64,000 nt of DNA from Eumeta japonica (taxonomy: Eukaryota; Arthropoda; Insecta; Lepidoptera; Psychidae), in the NCBI GenBank assembly GCA_005406025.1, contig BGZK01000883.1, forward strand, positions 124,001-188,000, read 5' to 3'. The position numbers were made by a program, and so were the translations under genes. Of the stretch, positions 35,918-48,634 are shown in pieces (position 1 is the first letter of the stretch; every line of letters starts with the position of its first letter). The notes beneath the pieces were generated by a model. The model had not been told where the DNA came from. It saw nothing but the letters and a program-made list of their open reading frames with translations, and ran no database searches.

Positions 35918-38900
35918 TATTTACTGTTACGTTGGATTTTAATTCAATAGTCACTTTTATGAAATATTACTTAAAACTCATTTCCGAAATTAAAAAAATA
36001 AAATATTTGACTTTATATTTATGTATTAAGGCCATTTTTTTTATTTGTATCTTTAATAATTCACTTCGGATCTAAAATTCTTAAAATATACACCTTTGCT
36101 TAAGATTTTATTTAACTTATAGCATTATAACAATTAGAACCTGATATTTTTATACGCTTAATCAATTTACTTCTTCAACAGTAAAACTCAACGCGCAAAA
36201 TTTTTTTTGTAATACGCTCATTTTTAATGATAATCTCATTTGCGTATAACCAAATATTTTAATTTCAACAGGTTTCGAAAAAGCGTTGGGCATGGCCGTC
36301 GTAATTTGTCTTGGTGCCGAGTCGTATCCACTCATAACGAGGTTATGTATAAAACTGTAAAACAATATAGAACCCTCAGTCTGTGTGCGGCCGCTCGGAC
36401 AGACGTGCCTTAAATAGTGCTTTTTTGATATATATACAATTTAAGTAAGTTTTTGAATTTCAATATTTAATAATTAGTAATAAGTATGTTGCGTATCATC
36501 TATTTTGTAATTTATGTAATTTAATATACTTTAATTTCAAATTTTGTGAAATGAATTTGCAAAAAATAAATTGATAGTATTAAAAATTTTAGGATGTTTT
36601 CAATTAAAAAAATATTATTTGCCTGAGGGACTCGGCAGAAATTTTAATTTTATTGAGAAATAAACATATATGTATATGACGAATATTTTTAACAGAATAG
36701 TGGCAATAATTCAATAAATTTAATAATTTAAAACAATCCGATGAAAGAAATTCAAGCTATTCACTTAAGTATTTTAATGTAAATTATTTTTTAATAAAAT
36801 TAAACATTGTATATACATTTCATTAATACACATTTTCATGCTTGTAAGAGATTGATACTATTTAGTCATTTCTTGAGATTTACAACTTTAATTTTTTTCA
36901 ACTAATTTGATATTCGTCCAATGATATTTTAATTAATAGAATCACAACAGTTACTTTGTATTTACTTCTATACAACCTTATGTTTGGAATAATTGTTAAT
37001 AACAACAAAATGATAATAATATTTTGAAAAGATTAGTATTTTTTTATTTTTTCTTCTATTCTGGCTCAATTTGTCTATGTCTAAAATTGTTGCCTAAAAT
37101 ATAATGAAATATGAACGTTAGTTACAATTTTATAAAAAATAACTGAGGCTATATGAACAAATAAGTCTCGTATAAATATATAATTCTGGCTGGTTCATAT
37201 TTTTTAGGTAAAAACAAAATTCACAATACAGTAATAACCATTTTGTTTAAAATATTTATGCTAATTGTGATATTTATTAATTATTAAAAAAGATTATTAA
37301 CTTATTCAAGCGAATGTTGCGTACTCAGTTATTTTTGTAATATTAATAAACATATACAAACTCAGCAGAGTCTTGTATACGTGACGAAAAAACGAAATGA
37401 AAACAAATTTCAAACTACAATTAGAAAGCAATGTTCATTATGAAAGTGGGTCAACGGCAGCACCCTGTAGGTTGTAATGGGTGAGTTGCGTGTCTCAAAA
37501 TTTAGCTAGAGACCGTATCCCGATTTCGTTGACTTAAAAACTTAAATTTTTTCCACCTCCAAGGGACTTGTTATTAATTTAAACTTGATAAATTTATCCT
37601 TTCTTAATAATTACAGCCGTTTAAGAATCGCACACGGAAACTTTTAGTGACGTCAGAAAATGTGTTTTTAATAACCTAGGCACTTAAGGTCACTGACAAA
37701 GGGAATCCTAAAAAACTACATTCTTGGATATACCCATATAGGTATTTCAGATCTGTGTTTGTTCAAACTTCATATGTATGCGGCAAGGGAACCTATGCAT
37801 GTACATAAAGTTGAGTGCGTGTCTGTGTGTTTGTCTGGGCCAATCTCCGATACCTTTAAAAGGATTTTAATATTTCTATTGCAATAATATTACGTACAAT
37901 TATACAAAATTTATTTAATATATTAATCAAATTTTACATAGAAATGGACAATCTCCTAGAATATGATATATAATATTTAATAAGAATTATACAGTATTTC
38001 AGAATTATTACTCTCTCCCGTTCGTAAATCTCAATAAGAACGAACAAAAAACTTAAAGGTAGTTCTTTTCAAACCAAAATTATATAAAAATAAAATCATA
38101 TATAGAACTATTGCAAGAAAAACAAACCTGAAGAAAGTCGAGCTGGTTATATCTGTTTGCGGAGTATTTGCTTAATAAGGGCTTTAAATTTGTACAAATA
38201 TAATTTTCGTATATCCTCAGGAACCTTATTTAACATTAGCAAACAGAGCTCCCAAATGAATTCGCAATCTCATGTAGTCGTCTAACATGTAAATTATATT
38301 TCTAGTATTGAATTTATGTCTATGGTGGTTTTTCTTAAATAATTCTAAAGTTTTGCTAACATATAACAAAATTCACTTATAAAACGAGGACCCATTCAAG
38401 TTTATTACCTAAGCAACTCCTGGGAATACAGCAGCATCGACAAGCTATAATTCTTCGATCGGAAGTGAGAATTTTACACATTTATGGTGTTTTCCCATAA
38501 CGAACTAAATTATTTAGAGTAAACCATTTTTCCATTTTGGCGACAGCCAATGTTCACCATATAGTGATTAACGAGCTCTTGTCTTTTTAGTCGTAATAAC
38601 AAACGCACACATAAATCTGTATATATAATACACATGGACACGGTGCGTTTCGCAGTCGAATAAAATATTTATATTGACGTAACATAACATAAGTTTCTAT
38701 TACCTAATGAGCCGTAAAAAAACGTGACAAACTGACACAAGATCGTCGCCGTCGCGTGCGCGCGCGCAAGCAGGCAGACGGACGTGTGTGCGTTCTTTCC
38801 GCACTTTCATCAATATTAGTTTGCGTGCGAAACGCTCTTGATACGTTGAACTCGTATGGGAAGTGAATATTGTAAACTGTAAATGATTTTTTTTACAGCT

Positions 38901-39689
38901 TACAATATCCTGTCATATTGCAGGCTACAGCATTTAGTTAAGCCGGTCACCTTTTCACCTTTTCAGCAAGATAATGTGTATTCCTTGCTTACATGTAAAG
39001 AAAAATCACAAAATTATTTTATTTCATAGGTTAGATTACTATCGAGATTTTTCACTGATAATCGTTTTCATTTCAATATTTATTTAGTACGTAAATCATC
39101 AAACATACCATTTATACGTATAGCTGATTGCCCTAAATTGAGAAAAGCAATTCGCAAACGACAGCCCAAAAATTTGACATTACCTGTCGAATCTTACACA
39201 TTAATTTAGCAATAGCCATTTGTAGATTTTAGTGCAATTCGCCGTCAAAGTTTCGAATATAAAACGACCGCAACAAAATTCCAACCGTCCACAAAAGGTT
39301 TAATGTATTTCGCCGTGGAACTTTTAATAAGAAATAAGATGATTATTGCAAAACAGTTTCACACGGCAAACCCGTTCGCGGCTTCGCCCGCTGGCGCGGT
39401 GTTGCGGCCACTTCGCCTTCTGCGGCTATTTTGGGTTTTTCAACTCCGTCCATTAATTATATCGTGTTCATTGATATTCAGAAACTGGCAACATTCACCG
39501 TTATTGGATTTTAGAAAGAAATGCGAATACGCGTGACGACACGCTCGGAACTAAATGAGGTGTAAATTAGGATACACGAAAGATTCCATACTACTATATA
39601 ATATTTGAGATTACTCGTTTTTAAACGGTTCGGATAAATAAAAACTTACATTTAAATTTTTTTTTATTTTTATTTGTAGCTGCTATATG
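35918..39689. other. Long AT-rich stretch without gene evidence
   Basis: No exon or RNA gene is recognised over about 3.8 kb. A CpG-rich patch at 38740-38850 (gtcgcgtgcgcgcgcgcaag) could be a promoter remnant. A GC patch near 39370-39430 includes cgcggcttcgcccgctggcg, a scrap of the family-C/E head. Confidence 0.4.
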
Positions 39690-39755
39690 TACAGCTGTGA
39701 GTTTTAGTAGTAGGGTTCCGTTGGGAACCTTCGGGTATGGAACCCTAAAATAATT
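39690..39755 (+). repeat. LINE/SINE 3' tail fragment ('agggttccgt' family), copy 1
   Basis: tagggttccgttgggaacct and gggtatggaaccctaaaa form the diagnostic ending of a retroelement tail widespread in Lepidoptera. A longer copy is at 62615-62905. Confidence 0.55.
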
Positions 39756-40706
39756 GAGCTTATGAGCTCAGACGCGCGATAGTGTTTATCCCATAAAAAC
39801 GATTGTCTTGGAATAAATGCAATAGGTGAAGGGGGTAAATAAACGGATCTCTCGTAACACTGCAAACCTATTTCTACTTTTATACATATTTATTAATATT
39901 GATTTAATAAAACACATTATAGGAATTAATAAAATTTTGAAAATCCAAAACTTTACGTTAAACGATTGGTTTAAACTAGGTTTAATCGGTTTAGGCACCA
40001 ACGTTTAATAGCATATACATCGAAAGCACAATTTATCTCTATTAAAAACAAAACATGTACAAATCGGCAATAGAAGAAAAATACACGTGTTCTGTACAAG
40101 ATGCGCGAATATGTGGCGCGGAGACGCAGCATAACGACTTCACTTTTTGATAACGCTCGATTTCACACTCCGCCTAATATGCGTACCGTGGGCGGTCTAA
40201 ATAATAAATATGTTTTATTGAAAATTTGTAGACAAATAATCTATTAGTTATTGAAATATTCGAAGCTATTCCTTAGAAAGACTGACGTGAAATGCTAGGA
40301 TCGTAATCTTTTCGGATATTTCTAACTTTTAGTTCATTACTTTTCTTTATTTTGTCTTTTGGTTCTAACGTCCCTAATTTATAACTCGTTTTCTCAATTG
40401 AAATTCCACTCTGCAACTAAACATTCCTAAAAGAAACAAAGGTAGTACTATCAATATACAAGCAAATTATATTTTGTAAAAAAAAATCCTTGGTTGGCTG
40501 TTACCTTCATACAAGCGTAAGTTTTACGTCACGATTTGTTTTTCCAAAACAACCAGTATTATGTAATGTTGAGGCATAATTGAATACATAAATAATTCAC
40601 ACAGTATCACGCACTTTCGCAACATGGTGTAAAACGTATTGTATACACTTTGTCAACCTAAGTTCATGCGCTAACGAATTATCGATATAGTACATCTTAT
40701 ACTTAC

Positions 40707-41040
40707 CGATTTCTTTCACTTATGCACCAACAGATGGCGTCAGTACATAAGCTTCTGTTCCCTGAAATGGTCCCTATTAGACGTATATGCGTCAAAGGAC
40801 AAATGTGAATAAATCGTTTAATTCTAGTCGGTTCTTCAAATGTCATTTCGCCTATTGCTGAAATGCGCCATCTACCGTTTTGTAACAACACTCCAATCCC
40901 AAAATTGTTCATTTCCAAGTTAGAGACCTTTGTTCCGATTTCGCAACACGAAGAGTCCCACAGCGTGGCGCAAGTCGCCGCGTGCCGTTTGCTAAAAATT
41001 ACAAATAGCACCAACTCCCGCGCCAAATCATAAATCTGTC
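40707..41040 (-). other. Candidate minus-strand exon (5' exon or UTR) with strong donor
   Basis: On the minus strand ATCG|GTAAGTATAAG is an excellent 5' splice site at 40706-40705. Upstream of it 300 bases stay open in one frame, but without an ATG start. GC content is higher than the flanks. No homology was recognised and no partner exon was found. It could be a non-coding first exon. Confidence 0.22.
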
Positions 41041-41499
41041 ATAATTGTACGTTCACAGAAACGCTGCCATTACGTTTCGTGTTTGATGACGATAGCGTTG
41101 TGACGGAAGAACGGATCTGTTGGGAAATAAGCGATGAGTTGATATCGTCGTATACCGGCCGAAGTCGACCGACTTTGATAATGGCTACGTTTATCAATAA
41201 AAACAAGACATTTTCAGTGTCTTGGTCGACAACTGCGTGATTGTCTTTTGTTGTTTATATATTTCATTTATATATTGCAACAAATACGATATACAAAATC
41301 GCTTTGTTGCACAGCCATATAAATTTTTACAGTAATATCAGTTTTTATGGTAATAATGCCCTCATCAAATATTGTTCAAATTTCCTTTATAAACGGTTAC
41401 CAATAATGTTTCGATCATAACTGACGAAGAACTCAATCCATCGAGTAGTATTAGAGTGACACACAGACTAATATTGATTTACATATGTATAATAGCTTT

Positions 41500-41660
41500 T
41501 TCCCGCGATTTGACGTGGTCATATAATTAATTCCTCACTTCCTGTATCCAATGATCTTGCTGTCATTGATACCGATTTCGAGCCTGTTTTCGATTTAAGT
41601 TTCGATTTCACGGTTAGTTCTGATTCGGTCATGTTCCCTGTTCCACTCCTGCGCTCCTCT
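41500..41660 (+). repeat. Family C repeat, copy 3 (short)
   Basis: The head atagctttttcccgcgattt is followed after about 70 bases by cgatttcgagcctgttttcg, gtttcgatttcacggttagt and ttctgattcggtcatgttcc. This is the same degenerate pyrimidine-rich tract as the other copies. Confidence 0.5.
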
Positions 41661-41857
41661 CTTTCCAGTGGCTCTATTACGTAAAAGCAAAAATCCGGAT
41701 TAGCAATTTTGGAATCGATTTGCGAGTCGAAATTGTTAGGTATAAAAATGTTATTCTTATACGCAATTTTGAGCTCCTTTAAAGCGTTAGATTAAATTAA
41801 AACTTTACACACTTATTGAAGACGGATGACTGTACAATAATTTGGTATAATTAGACT

Positions 41858-42265
41858 GATCTGATGATGGAGCCAGAAGGTAGGCGCAGAAACTCTATAA
41901 CGGAATAACATATCCTAGTTGTGTTTGAGCTTGTTAGAGTTGTCTTGAGATGTACTCTCACCATGAGTGATTTTCAGGGTCTGATGGTGGAACCCGAAGG
42001 TAAACAACAGCACTCCATAATAGAACAACGTAGCCTGGGCGTATTTCTTCTTAATGCAATTTTTTTAAGTGCATTTTGGCCATAATTGGCTTTCGTGGTC
42101 TGATGTTGGAGCCAGAAGCACAGGAACTCCATAACAAAATATTATACCTGCCGTGTTTGAGCTTATTAGAATTGTCTTGAGATGTACTCTCAGCATCAGT
42201 AATTTTCAGGGTCTAATGATAGAGCCAGAAATTAAGCGCTAACAGTCCATAATAGATAAATCCTT
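41858..42265 (+). repeat. Tandem array of four ~119-bp units with alternating tails
   Basis: Units start at 41861, 41981, 42100 and 42213 with variants of ctgatgatggagccagaagg, followed by gaactccataa-aga-aac. Units 1 and 3 share the tail gtgtttgagcttgttagagt and tgtcttgagatgtactctca. Unit 2 has a different tail ending tggccataattggctttcg. The array is therefore a dimeric higher-order repeat of about 240 bp. Confidence 0.8.
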
Positions 42266-44380
42266 CCTCCTCGATAAATGTGCAAAGATTTCATTTAAAT
42301 GTAACGGATTTACTTAAAAAAAAAATAAATCTTCACTTTATACCAAGTACGAATGACGATTGTAAATCGCTTGAGCGTCGCTATAGACCAGTTTTCGCTT
42401 TAAGAGCGCAATTTTAGCATAATTGCGAAATCGCTATCCTTAACAGTTTTTGAATTCAAGTATGCGATTAAATTTCATTTTCAAAATTTAGTGATTTCAT
42501 CGTATGACGACACTGTTAATAGAAAGACAATTAGCATTTCGAAGTATCACCTTGGGAATTACTAAAATAATTTTAAAATCATGCCAAGTCAGAAATCGAT
42601 TTCTTTTAGATAATAAGGCCGCCGATCGTGTCACAGCTCGCGTTTTGGACATCGATTTCTATAAATCATTTCAAAGGATACGTTAGTGAAAGTTATAAAA
42701 TATCATACGTATAATCCAGAATATATTACATCTGCGTGCTTAATTTCATCCAAATCCGTCCAATCGCTTATACGCAACGAGTTAGGACATGCAGACACCG
42801 TCACAAAGTGTCGCGTTTGTAATCATAGCAATGGGATATAGTACTGACAAATGACGCAGCGTGAAGACGCTATCGTTCGTTATAATTCATTATGACTTTT
42901 TATTATTGAGCGATTATTATCAATTTTATAGTGATATTCGGATTACTGACCCTCTTTGACACTTTCGCTTTCGTTTTGTCTCACTCCCTCACGCCATGTC
43001 TTCGTCTGCCCCTCTCGCTCGCACTTCTCATCGCTCACTCTGACCGATCCTCTTCAAGGCGAACAAAGGCAATAATAAACGTGACCGCTAAAATAAAATA
43101 AAATTAATAATTTACAAATGTTCTAGTATATATATATATAAACATACAAAAAAATCACTAACTAACACTTCATTTTCTAATGAGTTATATCAATTTTAAT
43201 TATGAAAATTAATCATTAACTAAATTAGTTAATTCATTGTCGAGTTGTAGTTATAACTCGACAACGAATTATCTTTTTTTATATACATATCTAATACACA
43301 CAAAAAGATAAACAGACAGTAGCTTATAAATTAAAATATGGCATTCTCTATTAGCATATTAAAGCTCATTAAAATCACTTTAACTATTGTTGAGCTTTAA
43401 TTATGGTTGAGAAAAAAGATACAAATGGACAGACAGACAAAAAAAAAACCAAAAGTGGCTTACGTCTGTTTTCTAGCGTCAAATAATTTCTATGACAAGT
43501 TTTATCAAAATCGATACAGCGGCTTAGGTGTTAAAACGTATCCGGGAGGAACATTGACACTTTCACATTAAATGTGTTAGATGAGAAAAGAAGAAATAAA
43601 TTTAGGAGTGTAATTTATTGATGATAATAAGTTAAACAGTTTTAAAAAATTAAAAAAATGTTTTGAATTATAATAAATATAATTGTTTTATTTTTTTAAA
43701 ACTGTTATTTCATATTATTTAAAATAGCAATTGCATACCTAGTTATAATCCAACAACACATTTCCAATTTTCTCACCGTCCCAAACTATAAACTTGTATA
43801 TAAAAATTAAACTAGGTGCATCACTAGTATTATCACGTCGTTGGCTTGTTGCTGGAGCCAGAGACAGCTAAATTCTTTTCCATCACAAACAAAAGCGACT
43901 ACATCCAAAGTTTGGTACAAAACATAGCTATATAATTGTATTATTCAATAATACCTAATCAATCACGGTTACGATGTTCACACGTGATGTACTTCACACA
44001 TTACTAACACGAAAACCCTCCGGTGGCATTTGTCTTATTGTAGTCTTGTCAGAATTCGAAAAAATGAAAAATATTTCGTTTTTGAAACAAAAATGTTAGC
44101 AGAAGTATCTGTTTCTGATTCCACGCGCCTCGTTTACGATATAAGTATGGATCGGTGCGCTTGACGCTTAAGGTCACCACATCGGCCCACCGCGGGTGCT
44201 TTGATTTAACTTAAAGTCAAAAAGTCTGCCTATCTAGTATCTAGATCAGGTCACTGTCTAGTTCCAAGATGAAATCCTCAACCACCCAGCCACGATTGCT
44301 CGTGCCTACCAACCTAATGTTATCCGATGACGAAACGGTAACAAAGTTGTCTATGGTTTCACATATCGAAATTAAATCGA
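42266..44380. other. No gene assigned; retroelement tail scraps
   Basis: ttaatttcatccaaatccgt (about 42740) and tttatcaaaatcgatacagc (about 43500), each followed by sequence of the 'reach-a-tail' type, resemble LINE 3' ends. A pyrimidine-rich segment at 42960-43050 (ctcactccctcacgcc) could be promoter-like. No exon is supported. Confidence 0.35.
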
Positions 44381-44381
44381 T

Positions 44382-44729
44382 ATGGATTTCAACTTGAAAC
44401 CGATACGCAAGTCTGTGAATGAATTTCTGTCAGGGAATAAGTTTCGACCGCAAGTTTCGGTGTCGCCCAACAGGGAAACGCCAGGCGACACGTTGGGCAA
44501 TGCACGAAACGATATTTCGATATTGTATTTCGTCGGGCAACCTCTTTGCAGCAACGGACACCTGTTGAGGTTTGCAGCTGTGGTTAAGGGCGTCGGTGGG
44601 GATTCTGTGAATGACTTCAACGGGACGACGGTGGCGCTGCAGTCGAGAGCGTCACCTCGCAACCGGGCGTCACCGGGTTCGACTCTGACCATAGGAGAAG
44701 TGACCGATGAATTTTTAACTTTAAACTAA
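44382..44729 (+). CDS. Candidate ORF, 115 codons, unrecognised product
   Basis: An ATG-initiated frame runs to TAA with a GC-rich third position, in a local GC island (about 44135-44840). The product begins MDFNLKPIRKSVNEF and is rich in S, T, G, N and V. It has no signal peptide, membrane segment or recognised domain. The opposite strand is also open for 106 codons across nearly the same bases, which weakens the coding claim, since low stop density may just reflect composition. No flanking splice sites or polyadenylation signal stand out. Confidence 0.2.
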   Translation: MDFNLKPIRKSVNEFLSGNKFRPQVSVSPNRETPGDTLGNARNDISILYFVGQPLCSNGHLLRFAAVVKGVGGDSVNDFNGTTVALQSRASPRNRASPGSTLTIGEVTDEFLTLN

Positions 44730-44904
44730 ATCAAAGCACCCGTCTAGCGTCACGACGTCGACCGCGGACGTGACGTCAGAATGGATGACGACGAGCGTCA
44801 ACATTTCCATCCGCACTCGACCAGCGTCTGACTTATAGACAGACTCCATCTATTTTTAACAAAAACACTGCGGGAGGGTATACCTCAGCAGTGGGGTGAT
44901 AAAA

Positions 44905-44990
44905 CCTGACACACCCACACACACACGCACGCACGCACACACGCACGCACATACACACTTACACACACACACACATGCTAAAACACACAA
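44905..44990 (+). repeat. CA-rich microsatellite
   Basis: An imperfect (CA)n/(CG CA)n tract: cacacacgcacgcacgcaca and repeats thereof, ending in cacacacacatgct. Confidence 0.9.
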
Positions 44991-45064
44991 AATAAAGGAC
45001 TTTCGAATAGGAGTCCGATATCTAAAGTTCTTAATGGGGTAGATATATGGTGTATAAGGTTAAT

Positions 45065-45125
45065 TGAAAAAATAATATACAGACGTATATAAATTATGTA
45101 CGTCTGTATATTTTTATTTTTTCAA
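45065..45125. repeat. Imperfect inverted repeat (~24-bp arms)
   Basis: The left arm ttgaaaaaataa-tatacagacgta (written with its gap) pairs with the right arm around tacgtctgtatatt and ttattttttcaa, with a 2-3 base bulge. The loop is tataaattatg. It is a fold-back element remnant or hairpin. Confidence 0.75.
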
Positions 45126-47234
45126 TAATAAGGGTTTTATGTCATGAAACCCTTTTTTTTGAGTCGGTTCATACTAATTCAGTGTCCATAGAAAAGTTTG
45201 TCTCAAACCGTTGCAGTAACCGACACTCAGTCGCATGAAGTCTTAGGAAGGTATATATGTTAATGCCTTATATTGTAATAAACTTTTGATAAACGCTTAC
45301 GGTATAAGTACGTTCTTTTTAATTGAATTAAATACTTTAAATTATTTGACTTTCATGTAAACAATCCATATGTAATATATTTTAAAAATAATAATAGATA
45401 CATAAACGTAGTATATGACTACATCTATACAATTTGAAGAAAACGATATAATATTTTATACATACATTATTTTTGTACATTTTAAGGCGCGGCACACTAC
45501 CGTTTGCGTTTCAATATCGAGGCAGTCGACACCCGACTACGGTTAATGCTCTATAATTAATTGCCAAAATTTGTGCGTACGAAATACGATATGGTAAAAG
45601 CTTTATTTTATTTGCAACTGTCGTCTGATTTCCAATTTGAACTTAATTGCAACTTAACTTAAGTGACTTAAGGGACCGTTTTTTTCCAGCCAGATTATTA
45701 TACACTACCGATAGTCGGGTTTAAGCTTCTCTAAATTTTTTGCACTAATGTTATTTGACTATGTCATATATTTTTCTATCTGTCGTCACATCGCCTAGGA
45801 GTGCAACTGTCACCAAATATTTTTAGGCCTGGTGCTAATTTAAAAAATGTCCAAAATCAATTAATAGGAACTAGTTGCACAAATTTAGCATCTCATCTGT
45901 GTGCAGTCACTTATGTAATTTATCAATGTGATTATATATTTTTTTCTTTATAATCTCATCCCTATTTTCCAAAAGGGTATACAAAGACAATAGATGTGCA
46001 TAATAATCGATTCATTATCATACTTTTTTTTTTATATAGAAAATAATTGCAATTTTTAACTAAAAGATTAACATTTTACCCCCTCGTTCATTAAGGCACA
46101 GCAGTGTCTGTTTCGAATTTTGATTCTTCACCGTGAACACGAACGGGCAAAGACGGATAAGGCAGCTAGTCATGACGACATCGTGTCAATGTGCTGTCGA
46201 TGACTGACGCTTAAAAAAACCGCGGGAGAGTCTGATGGAAACAATCGACTTATGTTTATAATTACTGATTAAGAATATTAGAAGGATTGAACTTTATTTT
46301 GACAGTCATAAAGTTTAAATTCAAATGTTAAATTGTATCTGTAAATACGAAGTGATGATTGTATTGCCTAAGTAAATAAATATTATTTAAAAAGGAAATA
46401 TTGCTTATTCTCTTTGGCTGCCTTCATGTTTATGACTTCTACACTAATTAATTAATTTATATATTATATTTCAATAAAAAAATATTATGTATTATAGATT
46501 AAAATAAAGCTGATAAGTTCTAAATTGTTATTAAAATGTCCACTTTTAAAAAGATTCCCAAATTAGCGTCCAAGAATTTTCATTGGCATTTATAAACACG
46601 TAATTAATATTTAACACTACTATCATTAAAAATGTCAATTGGCTGTTTATTTTAGAGAATTAATGAGATCAAGGTTCATTAATTGACGTCAACTTGAAGT
46701 TGACGCAGTCAGTTAAAATTTTTGATTTCAGTTAAAACTTAAGAAGCAGTCAGATTTCAGTTAAACTTTGTAGATTTATCAAGAACCGATGGCAGTACAA
46801 TAATTTAATATTTTAAAAAATAAGTTTTGTAAAAATTTTAATTTCTGAAACTTTAATTTATAAAATTTTATAAAGAATTTAGTTCGTTGAAACATAAAAT
46901 TTGGCAGTGTTGAAAAAATTTTTGAAATATAAAAAAAATGATAATTAAAAAAAAGTCGAAATTTCTAAATTACGTATAAAATACGAATGATATAACGCGC
47001 GGGTTCTTATTTAACGTCATTGCGACGCTTTCGTGACGAACTTCACAGCGGCAAAGTTTCGTGCGTTGTACTGTAGTGGGGACGAGTTAAATGAAATGGA
47101 AAGGTTATTCAGACATGAATGATATAAACATAAATTCATTGCCACATGTAAGATGTTTTAAAATCAAGGCTCTTGGTTATAAATACTATTGATATCGTTT
47201 TGAAACAAAAAAAAAATAGAAAATACAATATAGT
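45126..47234. other. AT-rich stretch without gene evidence
   Basis: No exon, RNA or named repeat is recognised. Weak local duplications such as gatttcagttaaa around 46727-46765 are present. Confidence 0.45.
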
Positions 47235-47560
47235 TCAGAAAAACTAAAAAAAAAACGCTTTAATGATAAATCGAACTAAAAAGTGAAAAATAATTCTCAA
47301 TTCAAGAACAAAATAATGAAGGAAAAATGTTAATATTATTGTGAAAAAAGCGTGGGGTGCTCGACAAATCAGTTCTCGAAAATATTCGATCGGTGGGATT
47401 ATCCGAAAATGGCATGAAAGATGTGGCACAGAGCGCCCCCGCATTTTAACAATAATACTAAATTTTCCGTTCATTATTTTATTCCTATATAAAGAATTAT
47501 TTTACACTTTTCAGTTTGATTTATCATTAAAGCGTATTTTTAGCTTTTTTAAAGTATTTT
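47235..47560. mobile_element. Fold-back element, ~120-bp inverted arms
   Basis: The left arm (about 47245-47372) contains acgctttaatgataaatcga, agtgaaaaataattct, aaaataatgaaggaaaa and atattattgt. The reverse complement of the right arm (about 47420-47545) gives, in the same order, acgctttaatgataaatcaa, agtgtaaaataattct, aaaataatgaacggaaaa and gtattattgt. The loop is about 50 bases around gatcggtgggatt. Arm identity is roughly 75-80 percent by eye. Open frames on both strands are shadows of the symmetry. Confidence 0.75.
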
Positions 47561-47624
47561 TTATTTTTATTGTATATAATTTTCGAAGAGCAAACGAAAT
47601 GGTAACCATCAGAAAGTAAGGTGG

Positions 47625-47770
47625 TCACCGCCGGCCGTCGACACTCCCAACCTCAGAGAAGTCACCGGTGCGTTGCCGGCGTCTTAGGTGAGAATAGGGT
47701 ATCCGATGGATGAGAGAACTGGCCGATGGAGAGGGGGAATGGGGTAATGCAGAGGGAAGTTCTGTCAAGT
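47625..47770 (-). repeat. Interspersed repeat family A, copy 5 (partial)
   Basis: The plus strand reads ggtggtcaccgccggccgtc, gagaagtcaccggtgcgttg and gatggagagggggaatgggg. This is the complement of the 3' half of the family. Confidence 0.7.
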
Positions 47771-48069
47771 TACCATAATGTTTGCAACTTGACAAAGCAT
47801 CGATGTCGTCACAGACTCAAAAACAATCACATAAGTAATAAGAAAAATATTTGTACAATTTTTTTTTTAGTTTTGCTTATATAACTGATTGAGCCCTATT
47901 AAACATGCAAACACTTCAGCCCTAAAGCGCAGTCCAATAATACTTCGAAGGTCACGATGAATAAAAAATACACTACACAAACTTACGGTAGTAACGTTTT
48001 ACAGTTATTATAATATTCTTTCTTGACAATCGTAGTAGGGTGGTGTTCAATATACTAATATTATTGTAA

Positions 48070-48315
48070 ATGTGTTACTCGCTAGCCTTCGCCTGCGGCT
48101 CCGCCCGCGTGGACGTCAAATGAAGTCTTTCATCACTTATATCGACCAATCACACGTGTTCTCGATGTCATTCCTTCTTTCGATTTCAGTCCTCGCTCTG
48201 CTTTTGATTCCATTCGGTTCCGATCTAAACTCTGTTGCTCTTCAAATTGATCGATGACGTCATCAACCATGATCCTAATCTCGGTCCTGTTCTCAATTTC
48301 AAATCAGAAGAACCC
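48070..48315 (+). repeat. Family C repeat, copy 4
   Basis: The best-preserved head (agccttcgcctgcggctccg then cccgcgtgg) is followed by a spacer and the degenerate tract (gatttcagtcctcgctctgc, ttttgattccattcggttcc, atctcggtcctgttctcaat). It lies just upstream of the candidate 5' exon of the CPAP1-like gene. Confidence 0.6.
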
Positions 48316-48580
48316 ATATTCTTCTTCAGAAGTTGAGAAAGAGAACTTGAGTTACTCTTGAACATTGTTGTTACCGAATAACCAATCGGCATAAGTGAAG
48401 ATTTTGTTTTACGATCACGCAAGCGAAGTCGCACGCTAAAGTTAGTATCTTTTAAAATTATAGCCTATTTGTTTTTCTGATGTATAAGCTACAGTTTCAG
48501 ACAAATCTGTTCAGCTATTAAAGCATGATTGCTCAACTAACATCCAAAGTTATAAATTTCCATATTTATAATGTTTATAG

Positions 48581-48634
48581 GATTTGAACATACCAAATTA
48601 GTAGATACGTTTGGTATGGTACAGGCCACAAAAG
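48581..48634 (+). other. Candidate upstream exon of the CPAP1-like gene
   Basis: These 54 bases lie between an acceptor (gtttatag) and a strong donor (AAAAG then GTAAGA). A branch-point-like CTAAC lies about 45 bases before the acceptor. Read with two leading bases, the segment is open (FEHTKLVDTFGMVQATK plus one base). That phase matches the exon starting at 49567, where G+AT gives Asp, and the frame then runs open into the annotated ATG. It would add an optional N-terminus MVQATKDSGNK before the signal peptide. It could equally be 5' UTR or chance. The intervening 932-base intron holds a family-A repeat. Confidence 0.35.

Noticed and set aside
41858..42265. Possible CRISPR-like array
   Set aside because: Units of about 119 bp repeat over their full length with diverged copies, with no short identical repeats separated by unique spacers, in a eukaryotic context.
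47244..47619. Overlapping 76- and 92-codon frames on opposite strands
   Set aside because: Both arise from the symmetry of the fold-back element.
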